A DNA stretch of 64,000 bases from WVWN01 sp964563535 (GCA_964563535.1 CAZLXP010000001.1:15896-79895), one strand, 5' to 3'. Numbered from the stretch's first letter, positions 8,013 to 16,180 are shown. Notes: a model not told the origin generated them from the letters alone. Numbers and translations are program-made.

Positions 8013-8984
8013 TTATTTAAACAACGCCTTCACCCGGCCGAGGGAGGCGGGCGCAACGGCGTACTCCGTATCCTTGAAATATTGGACGCGGTCGTTAAGC
8101 TCGTCCGCTATATAAGCCCGGGGGCCCTTTACAGTTATACCCCCAGGTTTATTGAATTCGCCGTTACCCGTCCCGGACTTCCCCCACTTCCCGAGGAAGG
8201 ACCCGGTAGCCGTGAAATACTGGACGCGGTGGTTGTTCAGGTCGGTCACGAGGACCGTTCCGTTCGGCAAAAAGGCCACGTCGCAGGGGCAATCGAACTC
8301 GCCGTCGCCGGTACCCTTCGAACCCCACTTGCCCAGGAAGCTGCCCGCCCCCGTGAAGTATTGGACGCGGTGGTTCATAGAATCGGCTACGTAGACCTTA
8401 CCGTCTAGTGAGAAACCTACGCCGTCGGGGTTATAGAATTCGCCGTCGCCGGAACCCAACGAGCCCCACTTGCCGAGGAAGGTTGCTTTCGAACCGCTCA
8501 CCTTGAAGTATTGAATGCGATGGTTGCCGGTATCCGCTACGTAAATGTTACCGCCGGGCGCGACAGCTATACCCCGAGGGCCGTTGAATTCACCGTCGCC
8601 CGAACCCTGCGAGCCCCACCCGCCGACGTACGAGCCGGTCTGGGTAAAGAACTGGACGCGATGGTTGCCCCGTTCGGTTACGTAGAGGTCGCCCCTAGAC
8701 CCAGGGGCAACGCCCACCGGTTCGATAAACTGGCCGCTGCCGGTCCCAGGCGTACCCCATTTGCCCCTAAAGGACCCGTTTTCGCTGAAGTATTGGACGC
8801 GATGGTTAGTGGAATCGACGACGTAAATTAAGCCGTTGGCGCCGACGGCGACGTCGGTGGGGATTTGGAATTCGCCATTACCCGTACCGCGCTTGCCCCA
8901 TTGGCCTTCGTAGACCCAAGCTCCGTAGACCGCGGCGGCCGCCAGCGCCAAAACCGCAACCGTTAAAAATGCCCTGCGTTTCAT
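8013..8984 (-). CDS. Exported NHL-repeat beta-propeller protein
   Basis: 323 residues, ATG after AAAGGAGAGGG. Signal peptide MKRRAFLTVAVLALAAAAVYG, then WVYEGQWGKRGTGNGEF and six NHL repeats (IYVVDSTNHRVQYFSENGSF type). This copy is more diverged: GEF replaces GQF and D/E-rich turns are common. Tail APASLGRVKALFK conserved. It is in reverse orientation relative to the NHL genes to its left, inside the inverted-repeat segment, consistent with inversion or independent acquisition. Confidence 0.88.
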   Translation of the reverse strand: MKRRAFLTVAVLALAAAAVYGAWVYEGQWGKRGTGNGEFQIPTDVAVGANGLIYVVDSTNHRVQYFSENGSFRGKWGTPGTGSGQFIEPVGVAPGSRGDLYVTERGNHRVQFFTQTGSYVGGWGSQGSGDGEFNGPRGIAVAPGGNIYVADTGNHRIQYFKVSGSKATFLGKWGSLGSGDGEFYNPDGVGFSLDGKVYVADSMNHRVQYFTGAGSFLGKWGSKGTGDGEFDCPCDVAFLPNGTVLVTDLNNHRVQYFTATGSFLGKWGKSGTGNGEFNKPGGITVKGPRAYIADELNDRVQYFKDTEYAVAPASLGRVKALFK

Positions 8985-9236
8985 TTCCCTCTCCTTTGAC
9001 GTTAATGGTTACCCAGTATGATTCAACCTTGTACCGCTTCTCAGGCGCCGCCTCGAAGCCGCTCTTCACCGAGCAGTACGGCCGGTTGTAGCGCCTCAAA
9101 AAAACTTTCCCGTCCCGGCGCCTGAGCGACGCGATGGTATTATACAACACGTCGTTCATTGGGACAACTCTTGTTTCGTTGTTCTTCGAGTCGACGACGC
9201 GGAGCTGGCGGCGCGTATAATATTTAAAGTGGTCTT

Positions 9237-9416
9237 ATGAAAATAACGGTTAAGTTGGTCCCGGCGGAGGAAGGCGGGTATACGGTGTATATCCCGGCGT
9301 TGCCCGGATGCATTAGCGAGGGCGATACGCGCGAGGAGGCGCTGGCCAACATCAAGGAGGCGTTAGCGTTATACCTCGAGCCGGGGTGGCGGAACAGGCA
9401 GACGCAGCGGACTTAA
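9237..9416 (+). CDS. HicB-like antitoxin (UPF0150 fold), C-terminus formed by tRNA sequence
   Basis: 59 residues. ATG at 9237; a TATAAT box lies 16 bases upstream. MKITVKLVPAEEGGYTVYIP, LPGCISEGDTREEALANI and KEALALYL are the hallmark of the HicB_like fold, which normally binds and neutralises the HicA RNase and represses its operon. After LYLE the reading frame enters a tRNA-Leu 5' half (from 9380) and reads PGWRNRQTQRT before TAA, replacing the usual end. No HicA gene is visible on either side. Probably an orphan or truncated antitoxin-like gene. Confidence 0.65.
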   Translation: MKITVKLVPAEEGGYTVYIPALPGCISEGDTREEALANIKEALALYLEPGWRNRQTQRT

Positions 9417-9420
9417 AATC
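9380..9420 (+). tRNA. tRNA-Leu(UAA) 5' half (fragment)
   Basis: Begins GCCGGGGTGG, continues through D-arm bases CAGGCAGACGC and anticodon stem/loop GCGGACTTAAAATC, the standard bacterial tRNA-Leu(UAA) 5' half. The 3' half, variable arm and T-arm are absent: the following bases are unrelated. Not a functional tRNA. A second such fragment lies at 22359. Confidence 0.8.
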
Positions 9421-9474
9421 TTAAACGAGCCGTTTTCGACGAATCGAATAGGGGTAACGAAAATCGCGTAAAGA

Positions 9475-9580
9475 CCTGTGTTTTATGAGAGTTAAAGCGC
9501 TCCGGACATTACCGACTATTACTGGCAGTTCAGGGCAATTCGCGGTGGGTGTGACACAAAATTAACACAAAAAAGGCGCC
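9475..9580 (-). repeat. Right arm of ~105 bp inverted repeat
   Basis: Pairs in inverse orientation with 7274-7380. Contains GTGACACAAAATTAAC and runs into the AAAAAAGGCG stem of the next hairpin, as the left arm does. Confidence 0.85.
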
Positions 9581-9602
9581 CGACGAGCGTGCCTTTTTTA
9601 TT
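9571..9602. terminator. Hairpin terminator, probably bidirectional
   Basis: A-run, GGCGCCCG/CGTGCC-type stem, then TTTTTTA. Lies just beyond the stop of the leftward HEPN-like gene and at the end of the inverted repeat. Confidence 0.55.
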
Positions 9603-9620
9603 AAACTTCAACGACTACGA

Positions 9621-10025
9621 TCAGCTACTAGGGGCCACGTGTCTTTCCGAAAAAGATTTAACCGCTCTAAGATCCGCCCTTATTTTTCTCCGATCGTCCC
9701 GGCGGGGAATCCAAGTCGGGTCGTACCTAGCGCCGCGGCCGTATTGGTATAACCTATCGTAAGCGATATAAACATCTTCCCCGTAATTCGCGTTGACTAC
9801 CTCAAGCATTTTTCCATGCTTACCGTACTTTAAACTCATAATACCCTCAATTAAACCATCTTTACAGAGACAAGCGTTAACGTAATGAAGGGCCGAATAG
9901 AAATATGATATGAATGCCCAGATTAAATTACCCGCCCCTTCACATGTGTTTTCGCCAAATAGCCGGTCAGACTCGGCTCGGCGGTAATAATCATCGACTG
10001 AATATTTATTGGTTTCCGGCGACAT
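9621..10025 (-). CDS. HEPN-domain-like protein
   Basis: 134 residues from ATG at 10023-10025 (a TTG further upstream is possible). The order 'DRLF..., helix with NLIWAFISYFYSALHYVNACL, H in KYGKHGKMLEVV, then YDRLYQYGRGARYDP' matches the all-alpha HEPN-type fold often found as toxin RNase or nucleotide-binding partner. The canonical RX4-6H RNase motif is not obvious; His in KHG and Arg in GARYD are candidates. Last gene of a three-gene leftward operon; start overlaps the previous gene by 20 bases. Probably a toxin/antitoxin-like or defence unit. Confidence 0.55.
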   Translation of the reverse strand: MSPETNKYSVDDYYRRAESDRLFGENTCEGAGNLIWAFISYFYSALHYVNACLCKDGLIEGIMSLKYGKHGKMLEVVNANYGEDVYIAYDRLYQYGRGARYDPTWIPRRDDRRKIRADLRAVKSFSERHVAPSS

Positions 10026-10512
10026 ATAATTCCCGCCAAGCCGGACCAATTAGCGAATAAGGATCCGCGTCTTCGTTTGGGTGGTATATAAAATCGTATT
10101 GGTAACGTAACTCGCCCCGTAATACTCTGAAAGCTCTTAAAATAGCGTCCTCATCATCGGGGTCCCAGTATTTAATAAATACCCAGATTTCGTTGTTAGC
10201 ACCGCCTAATTTAAAAGCTTCAAATACTTTATCTACGGATTTAATCGGGGCAAAATAATCCCGCGCGATTGCCGTTAAATCCGAGGCGAAAAGTTCGGGG
10301 CGGGTTTCTTTGATATCGACTATAACGGGTGTTCTAGTCTCGGGGGATATCGTAGCCAAACCCCAAAGCATTTGATCGTCGGGGCCGAGTAAGAAATAAC
10401 CTCGCTTTAACATCCCTAATTGTGTAAGAACCGCCGATAACCGGTCCGCCGTTGGAGGATGCCTCGTATCTCCGGAAGGCGCTAGGATAACTTTTTGGAT
10501 ATTATTTTCCAT
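10006..10512 (-). CDS. Hypothetical protein in HEPN operon
   Basis: 168 residues. N-terminal DTRHPPTADRLSAVLTQLG helix, a DQMLWGLA segment, then IWVFIKYWDPDDEDAILRAF, an alpha/beta pattern seen in small partner proteins of HEPN genes, but the GSxxxG nucleotidyltransferase motif is absent. No family assigned. Overlaps the upstream DUF3467 gene by 11 bases and the HEPN-like gene by 20, so the three are translated as a coupled unit. Its role may be sensor or neutraliser of the HEPN partner; this is inference from arrangement only. Confidence 0.5.
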   Translation of the reverse strand: MENNIQKVILAPSGDTRHPPTADRLSAVLTQLGMLKRGYFLLGPDDQMLWGLATISPETRTPVIVDIKETRPELFASDLTAIARDYFAPIKSVDKVFEAFKLGGANNEIWVFIKYWDPDDEDAILRAFRVLRGELRYQYDFIYHPNEDADPYSLIGPAWRELYVAGNQ

Positions 10513-10825
10513 TTTCCCTCTTTACTTGTTTTTCCTTATACTTACGATAATTCTCCGCTAAAGCGAAGATGAATTTTTCCATAAAAGCTGGGGTGCAAGC
10601 TATGCGGTATTTTATCCGAGCTTCGATCGCACCTGCTTGTAATACGCGTTGTAAATCTTCGTCGTAAGGTTGAGGAATATCGCAAAAATCAACCGTAAAT
10701 TCGTTTGGGCCATGGTTGACACGCGCGTAGTTAACATATTCCCGAGTTCGACCGTCCGGGTTTATCACCTTGATCGTAACGTCGGTTTCCTCAGGATCAG
10801 TCGGCTTGGCTGTTTCAGACACCAT
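10502..10825 (-). CDS. DUF3467 family protein
   Basis: 107 residues. YVNYARVNHGPNEFTVDFCDI, EARIKYRIACTPAFMEKFIFALAENYRKYKE matches the DUF3467 pattern (Y.N...V.....EF.lDF, ... R...p..... l...l..nl..ye). The family is small, cytosolic, of unknown function and often beside toxin-like or secretion genes. N-terminal 15 residues are acidic and probably flexible. First gene of the DUF3467-unknown-HEPN operon. Confidence 0.7.
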   Translation of the reverse strand: MVSETAKPTDPEETDVTIKVINPDGRTREYVNYARVNHGPNEFTVDFCDIPQPYDEDLQRVLQAGAIEARIKYRIACTPAFMEKFIFALAENYRKYKEKQVKRENGK

Positions 10826-11129
10826 TACTCCACCTCGGCGTTAAGACGCGAGGGTTAGCCCGGCTAACGTTTAATCGTGTATAGAATTCGGGGGAGAATA
10901 CGCCCTTATTTTACTTAAATAGCCTTCGATTTTCAAGTATTTTTTTAGATGTAGAACCCCAACATCGCTACCCATTATAATAGGGTTATTCAATCGCGAC
11001 ACTCACCCCCGCAAACGCCGTCGCGCCTTCGATGCCGTAACCGCCCTTCATAATTTACCACATTACCAACCCTTGTGCAAGGTTTTTTGCCGTTTTTCAA
11101 CCGTCAGGAAAACCTTTCGGCCCAAGGGC
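10826..11129. other. Intergenic region upstream of DUF3467 operon
   Basis: AT-rich in the middle, with TATAATAGGG near 10976. No supported gene in either strand. Confidence 0.4.
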
Positions 11130-11369
11130 TTAATGCGCGTCTACGATCGCGTCGACGGCGCGCCACAGCTTTCCGAGGTCGGCGAGCGGTAACTCTGCGG
11201 CGTTGGCAAGATCACGGATCCTATACCCGAGGGCCTGTTCGCTCGAAAAGGCGAGGGTCTCGGCACGCTTTTCACGGGCGTAAAGCGTGCCGTCCGGAAA
11301 AAGGGCCCGAAGCTTAGCTCTTATGTTTTCAAGGAGCTCGTCGCGCTTCGGGCCTTCGTTATCCGCCAT
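11130..11369 (-). CDS. Small charged hypothetical protein
   Basis: 79 residues, ATG with weak AAGGCGGTGGCAAT ribosome site. Helical, charged sequence (KRDELLENIRAKLRALFPDG, GYRIRDLANAAELPLADLGKLWRAVD). No family recognised, no signal peptide. Divergent from the type IIG gene. Confidence 0.4.
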   Translation of the reverse strand: MADNEGPKRDELLENIRAKLRALFPDGTLYAREKRAETLAFSSEQALGYRIRDLANAAELPLADLGKLWRAVDAIVDAH

Positions 11370-11632
11370 ATTGCCACCGCCTTACTAATAACACGGTAAC
11401 ATGACCCGAGGCGCTAAGCTACTAAAAATAGTACTAAGTCTTCCCCGCCATATACGTCTCGCCGGCGCGATCATGCTGTACGGACGCGTTCCAGGCGCCC
11501 CACCCGGCGTGGCCCTTGACGGTAAAGCCTTCGCCGTAGCCTCCCGCGACGCCCGGGCGCCGATGTTATAGCGTTTTTCGCGGCCCGGGTTAAGGCGCGG
11601 CGTCATTATTCTCCGGGGCGGCCATTTAAAAG

Positions 11633-11662
11633 TTGACACCGTTCCGCGGTTAAGTATATTAT
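11633..11662 (+). promoter_or_regulatory. Promoter of type IIG restriction-methyltransferase gene
   Basis: TTGACA at 11633-11638 followed by TATATT (16 bp spacer) or TATTAT (18 bp) and a short leader with GAGGAGGAGGAG before ATG 11683. The consensus -35 and the strong ribosome site suggest high expression of this gene and possibly of downstream cargo. Confidence 0.75.
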
Positions 11663-11682
11663 AGCGGCGAGGAGGAGGAGAT

Positions 11683-14562
11683 ATGGCGATACCCGAGATA
11701 GTCGAAACCCTTGTCGCGCGGTTCGCGAGGAACCGCGACCTCTATTGCGGGAGCGGTTACAAAGAGACCCAACTCCGCCGGGAGTTCCTCGACCCGTTCT
11801 TCGAGGCGCTGGGGTGGGACGTCGATAACAAGCGCGGCGCGTCGCCGCTGTATCAGGACGTCGTTCACGAGTACGGCACAGACGTCGAGGGTTCTCAAAA
11901 GACCGCCGACTACGCCTTCCGCGTCGGCGAGAAAGTAAAGTTTTTCGCGGAGGCCAAAAAGCCCGGTACGCGCCTCAAAGACGACCCCACGCCGGCGCTT
12001 CAACTACGGCGCTATGCCTATTCCGCAAGTTTACCCCTTTCCATTTTAACGGACTTCGAAGAGTTCGCGGTGTACGACGGCCGCGTTCCGCCGAAGAAGG
12101 CCGACGCCGCCTCCCACGCCCGGGTCTTGTATTTTACCTACGACGAGTACCCGGAACGTTGGGAGGAGATCGCGGCCGTATTCTCGCGCGACGCCGTATG
12201 GCGCGGCGACTTCGACAAGTACGCCGAAAAAGCCGTCGGGGGAAAACACGAGCCGGTAGACAAGGCGTTCTTAAAACTCCTCGAGCGCTGGCGCGACGAG
12301 CTCGCCCGCAACGTCGCGAACCGGAACCGCGAGAAGGAGCTGGACAAGTACGAACTGAGCGGGGCGGTACAGGCCATACTCGACCGGGTAATTTTCCTGC
12401 GGGTGGCGGAGGACCGGGGCATCGAGGGCCGCAGCCGCTTAGAGGCGCTGATGACCGGGGAGAACGTTTACGGCCGCCTGGTCGAGTTGTTCCTCGAGGC
12501 GGACGACGTTTACAACTCGGGGCTCTTTCACTTCCGCGAGGAGAAAGGGCGCGCCACCGCGCGCGACGAGCTCACGCTGACGCTGCACGTAGATGACGCC
12601 GTGTTGCGGAAAATCCTCCGGGAGCTAGCCGAAAGCCCCTACGAGTTCGGCGTCGTCCCGGTGGAAATACTCGGCCAGGTTTACGAGCAGTTCCTCGGCA
12701 AGACGATATGGCTCGACGGCCGCGGCGTCCACATCGACTACAAGGCGGAGGTCCGCAAGGCCAAGGGCGTTTATTACACGCCCCAATATATAGTGGAGTA
12801 CATCGTCAAAAATACGGTGGGGGAGTTGTTGAAGGGATGCAAGACGCCGACGGAGGCCGCCAAGCTGAAAGTCCTCGACCCGGCCTGCGGCTCGGGCTCG
12901 TTCCTGCTGGGCGCGTATCAGCATCTAATTAACTGGCACCTCGAGTGGTACGTCAACGACGGCCCGGCTAAGCACGAGGGCCGCCTCGTCGCGACCGCGG
13001 GGCCCGGGCCGGCTAGCTGGCGGCTCACCGCCGCGGCTAAGAAAGACATACTCCTTAACAACATCTACGGCGTGGACATCGACCCGCAGGCGGTGGAGGT
13101 TACGAAGCTCTCGCTTCTCCTCAAGGCTTTGGAGGGCGAGAGCCGCGAGTCCGTCGGCGCGCAGACGAAGTTCCTGCGCGAGCGGATACTACCGGATTTG
13201 GGGGACAATATCAAGTGCGGCAACTCGCTCATAGGGTCCGACTATTTTGAGGGGGGACAGACATTAATGTCTGTCCCACCGGACGAAGAAGAACGCCGCC
13301 GCGTCAACCCGTTCGACTGGGAGGTGGAGTTCGAGGAGATAATGAAGGCGGGCGGCTTCGACGCGGTGATAGGCAACCCGCCGTGGGGTAGTACTTTTTC
13401 TGAAACCGAATTAGTTTACTTCCGGAACGCTTTTAAAACGGCAACGGGTAAGGTAATAGATTCTTACGCGGTATTTATAGAAAAAGGGTTTTTAGTAACT
13501 AGCCATTCCGGCTTCATAAGCTACATTACACCCGATACTTTTTTACAGAAGGACGATTATTACGTCCTTCGCGATTGGTTAACAGCAGAAGCTACAGTTT
13601 TAGATTTAATAGAAGCAGGGCCGTTATTCCGTCAAGTACGGGATACGTGGGCCGCAGTTTGGGTTATTAAAAAAGACCGGCCTACTAAAAAACATATGAT
13701 AAGTCGAAAACAAATTAGTAGGTTTATTAAATCTGTCGAGGACCGCGGGGCGGAGTTCGAAAATGCGGATTTCGATACAATTGGGAATTTTTCGCAATAT
13801 AAATGGCGAGAAGACCCAGATTTAATATTAGGGTATTTACCTACGGGTGGGGCGCAAAATATTATTAAAAGAATGTGGCCCTATCCTAGGTTAGGCGAAT
13901 TAGGTGATATGTATTCTATATCACGTGGCGAAGAAGGTAGTAAGTATCGGTTAAAAACGCATAAGAAGGGTAGCTATTTTATGGTGATACCGGAGAACGT
14001 CGAAAGATATTCCCTCGAACCCGGTATAAGCGTAGTTAGTAATACTCTAACCCCTAATAAGATAAGTTCGGTTTATTCGAAACCCAAAATTTGGATTATT
14101 AGAATACAAAAAATGAGATGGTTGCAGAGATTGGTATGTACGTTAGATACCCGGGATAATTCGGCGGGCATGAAAACTCTACAATCGATAGTATCTAACG
14201 AGGGTGATACTAAGCGATTATTATATTTATTGGGCCTCATGAATTCGAAATTATTTAATTATTGGTGCGTTAATTATTTAAGCGATGATATGAACCAGGC
14301 GTATCTTTCAAAGTTACCGATCGCCGGATTAGATCGTTCTAACCCCGCCGATGTCGCCCGGCACGACAAGATGGTGGCGTTGGTGGAGGAGATGCTCGCG
14401 TTGCACAAACGCGTCGCCGCCGCCAAATCGGACGCCGACAAGCAACGCCTCCAGCGCGCCATCGACGTTACGGATAAGAAGATCGATACGTTGGTTTACG
14501 AGCTCTACGGTTTGACGGATGAGGAGGTCGAAGTAGTCGAGGGAACGCAAACGAAGGTATAA
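11683..14562 (+). CDS. Type IIG restriction enzyme / N6-adenine methyltransferase
   Basis: 959 residues, full family length. N-terminal nuclease domain with ADYAF near residue 75 and EAK at 90-92 (PD-(D/E)XK type). Helical connector. Methyltransferase: motif I DPACGSGSFL near 397, GVDIDPQAVEVTKLSLLL near 462, catalytic NPPWG near 565. Residues about 570-885 form the target-recognition region, whose DNA is visibly more AT-rich than both flanks. The C-terminal tail (about 890-955) has MVALVEEMLALHKR and IDTLVYELYGLTDEE, the common end of this family. A perfect 24 bp palindrome is embedded at 13254-13277. Cuts and methylates foreign or own DNA in the cytosol. The last ~200 bp recur many times downstream. 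Confidence 0.93.
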   Translation: MAIPEIVETLVARFARNRDLYCGSGYKETQLRREFLDPFFEALGWDVDNKRGASPLYQDVVHEYGTDVEGSQKTADYAFRVGEKVKFFAEAKKPGTRLKDDPTPALQLRRYAYSASLPLSILTDFEEFAVYDGRVPPKKADAASHARVLYFTYDEYPERWEEIAAVFSRDAVWRGDFDKYAEKAVGGKHEPVDKAFLKLLERWRDELARNVANRNREKELDKYELSGAVQAILDRVIFLRVAEDRGIEGRSRLEALMTGENVYGRLVELFLEADDVYNSGLFHFREEKGRATARDELTLTLHVDDAVLRKILRELAESPYEFGVVPVEILGQVYEQFLGKTIWLDGRGVHIDYKAEVRKAKGVYYTPQYIVEYIVKNTVGELLKGCKTPTEAAKLKVLDPACGSGSFLLGAYQHLINWHLEWYVNDGPAKHEGRLVATAGPGPASWRLTAAAKKDILLNNIYGVDIDPQAVEVTKLSLLLKALEGESRESVGAQTKFLRERILPDLGDNIKCGNSLIGSDYFEGGQTLMSVPPDEEERRRVNPFDWEVEFEEIMKAGGFDAVIGNPPWGSTFSETELVYFRNAFKTATGKVIDSYAVFIEKGFLVTSHSGFISYITPDTFLQKDDYYVLRDWLTAEATVLDLIEAGPLFRQVRDTWAAVWVIKKDRPTKKHMISRKQISRFIKSVEDRGAEFENADFDTIGNFSQYKWREDPDLILGYLPTGGAQNIIKRMWPYPRLGELGDMYSISRGEEGSKYRLKTHKKGSYFMVIPENVERYSLEPGISVVSNTLTPNKISSVYSKPKIWIIRIQKMRWLQRLVCTLDTRDNSAGMKTLQSIVSNEGDTKRLLYLLGLMNSKLFNYWCVNYLSDDMNQAYLSKLPIAGLDRSNPADVARHDKMVALVEEMLALHKRVAAAKSDADKQRLQRAIDVTDKKIDTLVYELYGLTDEEVEVVEGTQTKV
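13254..13277. repeat. Perfect 24 bp palindrome inside the methyltransferase gene
   Basis: GGGACAGACATTAATGTCTG plus TCCC reads identically on both strands. It is translated in frame as part of GGQTLMSVPP, in the variable loop between GNSLIGSDYFE and the RVNPFDWE segment. Looks like a small mobile palindromic element tolerated in a loop. Confidence 0.8.
14351..14543 (+). repeat. R0: parental copy of the recurring type IIG 3'-end repeat
   Basis: Encodes VARHDKMVALVEEMLALHKR through LVYELYGLTDEEVEVVEG at the end of the intact gene. Nine partial or full relatives follow between 15463 and 21053. Directly after the stop, 14556-14580 (ATAAAGACCGTA...GTAAAT) echoes the last codons of R1, showing a nested scar. 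Confidence 0.9.
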
Positions 14563-14611
14563 AGACCGTACCGGTAAATAATAAACTGGAAATAACGAAA
14601 CGAGGTATGAG

Positions 14612-15445
14612 GTGGAAAACCTACCGTTAACGTTAAAGGAATATTTTAAAACCAAGGCGGTTAAAGGCATAACTATACTAAATGACGGCGCAGGGGAAAC
14701 GTTCCCTCTATCCGGTGTTATTACCTACGGCGCTATATTATTCGCCGACCTTCCGGGTTTTTCTAAACGGTTAGCCGAATACCCGGAACCCGGATACGGT
14801 TTATTCCTAGCTAACTTATTTTTCGCTTGGTTTAAAGGGGAACACGTTTATAAATTCGGCGGGTTATTAGATAAGTACATCGGGGATGAAATTATGATGG
14901 TTTTCCCTGCCGATACTTGCGACGGATTACCCCTAAAAGCGGCTTTGTCTGCGGCGCGACGTTTTATTGATTATGACGTTTGGGATTTTAGGCCTCGCGT
15001 AGGCGTAGCGGTTGGGGATTTCGTAATCGGTATAGTAGGACCTTTGGAAAAGGATTATGACGATAATTTTCGCTTGACCGATATAACAGCAGTCGGGAAT
15101 ACCGTTAATATAGCCGCTAGGTGCGTACAAACGTTGGGGAACAATAAAACGGTTCGAGTCGCGACTTCTGATATCGAGTTAGTCCGAACCGTTTTCCCTT
15201 CACGGCCGAGTAGCAATGGAGGACACATAAGAAGGGACGTTTGGAATATAGATGGGCCTAAAGAGGTAGAAGCGAAAAATGTTGGTTGCATTACGGTCAT
15301 AGATATCGAAAACCCTTCCATTTGGGGCCCATTGATGGGATTTTCTAACGGCAAGGCCAAGGACCGGGAAACTGAATTACACGAACAATATACCCAAGGG
15401 ATTAATTACGCTTTAGATAAAGGGACCGTCGTTAACGATAAATAA
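14612..15445 (+). CDS. Class III nucleotidyl cyclase
   Basis: 277 residues, GTG start after CGAGGTATGAG. Catalytic domain with ILFADLPGFSK (metal Asp 46), KYIGDEIMMVF (Asp 92) and TAVGNTVNIAAR (Asn 166, Arg 170 for transition-state binding). These are the metal, base and ribose/transition-state sites of adenylate/guanylate cyclases. No receptor, HAMP or membrane segment; soluble. In Pycsar defence a related soluble cyclase makes cCMP or cUMP for an adjacent effector, but no cyclic-nucleotide-binding effector is next to this one, and the DIT before the G-N motif fits an ordinary purine cyclase equally. First cargo gene in the repeat array; codon use is AT-richer than the R-M gene. Confidence 0.85.
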   Translation: MENLPLTLKEYFKTKAVKGITILNDGAGETFPLSGVITYGAILFADLPGFSKRLAEYPEPGYGLFLANLFFAWFKGEHVYKFGGLLDKYIGDEIMMVFPADTCDGLPLKAALSAARRFIDYDVWDFRPRVGVAVGDFVIGIVGPLEKDYDDNFRLTDITAVGNTVNIAARCVQTLGNNKTVRVATSDIELVRTVFPSRPSSNGGHIRRDVWNIDGPKEVEAKNVGCITVIDIENPSIWGPLMGFSNGKAKDRETELHEQYTQGINYALDKGTVVNDK

Positions 15446-15462
15446 AATTAGAGTCCCCTACG

Positions 15463-15662
15463 CCGCCCGGCACGACAAGATCGTGGCGTTGGTGGAGGAG
15501 ATGCTCGAGCTGCACAAACGCGTCGTCGCCGCCAAATCCGATACGGACAAAAAACGCCTCGAGCGCGCGATAAACGCCACCGACGGCAAAATAGACGCGC
15601 TGGTCTACGAGCTATACGGTTTGAGCGAGGAAAATATAAAGACCGTAGTAAGTAAATTATAA
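15463..15662 (+). repeat. R1: full-length type IIG 3'-end repeat
   Basis: Reads open from AARHDKIVALVEEMLELHKR to LVYELYGLSEENIKTVVSKL and TAA, with no start codon of its own. About 75-80% like R0 by eye, so it derives from a diverged homologue rather than a fresh duplication. Confidence 0.9.
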
Positions 15663-15689
15663 GGGCGGCTTTCGCCGCCCCCCATTTTT
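15661..15689 (+). terminator. Rho-independent terminator after R1
   Basis: GGGCGGC TTTC GCCGCCC stem followed by CCCATTTTT. Placed directly at the stop codon of R1, as expected if R1 is the true end of a former R-M gene with its terminator. Confidence 0.75.
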
Positions 15690-15694
15690 AGACC

Positions 15695-15862
15695 TTACCC
15701 GGGTTTACATTCTTCGCACGGTTTATACCCTTGGCCTTTTGCATACGACCTTTTTACCGTACGACGGTTAATAGGTTTTATATTATCTACCCATTTACAA
15801 CCGGGTTTGTGGTACCGGCTATCCTCTTGTTTATCTGTAGAGATTATTACGTCGGGGTCCAT
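15695..15862 (-). CDS. Small Ada-like zinc-binding protein
   Basis: 55 residues, not overlapping any larger gene; ATG at 15860-15862 with AAAGGAGGTGATTTT upstream. Sequence: DSRYHKPGCKWVDN, then RSYAKGQGYKPCEECKPG. The YH..GC ... A...GY.PC..CKP arrangement is the Ada-type metal-binding finger (three or four Cys and a His) found as a stand-alone small protein or at the end of nucleases. Follows the 43-residue gene by 81 bases on the same strand; both oppose the direction of the repeat array. Confidence 0.65.
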   Translation of the reverse strand: MDPDVIISTDKQEDSRYHKPGCKWVDNIKPINRRTVKRSYAKGQGYKPCEECKPG

Positions 15863-15943
15863 AAAATCACCTCCTTTATCTTTATGGTTTTTGGTTGTCG
15901 GCGTTTCCTCTTACGGAAGCTTTTTAAAATTCCGACCGGAAAA

Positions 15944-16075
15944 TCATTTCTTTTTAGGGGTCTGGGATAAAGCGCTTCCGGCTGCCGTTTTACTTGGCTT
16001 AGAGGTCCGCCCGTCCCGTAGAACTTTCGAAGCCGCGGATGCCGCTTTCGGGCTTGTTACCTTTCCTTTCGTCAT
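15944..16075 (-). CDS. Small basic protein of a conserved short family
   Basis: 43 residues, ATG at 16073-16075 with AAGGAGGTGTTATT. Sequence pattern TSPKAASAASKVLRDGRTSK, SKTAAGSALSQTPKKK: Lys/Ser/Ala-rich with regularly spaced A-S/K pairs. I recall similar short proteins of unknown function in many bacteria. Probably cytosolic and nucleic-acid-associated; function unknown. In a two-gene leftward operon inside the cassette array. Confidence 0.6.
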   Translation of the reverse strand: MTKGKVTSPKAASAASKVLRDGRTSKPSKTAAGSALSQTPKKK

Positions 16076-16180
16076 AATAACACCTCCTTCTTTTAGGTTT
16101 TTAATTACATTATAGTATTATAAAAAAAATCCGTCTAATACGCAATACATATTTCGGCATCCACCGAAGTCGTACCAACG

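Noticed and set aside
8878..9159. A 93-residue leftward frame overlapping the start of the NHL gene at 8984.
   Set aside because: It runs into the NHL signal peptide in the wrong frame and has no ribosome site or recognisable domain.
14612..15445. Calling the cyclase a confirmed Pycsar PycC.
   Set aside because: No adjacent effector with a cyclic-nucleotide-binding domain and no visible pyrimidine-specific residues.
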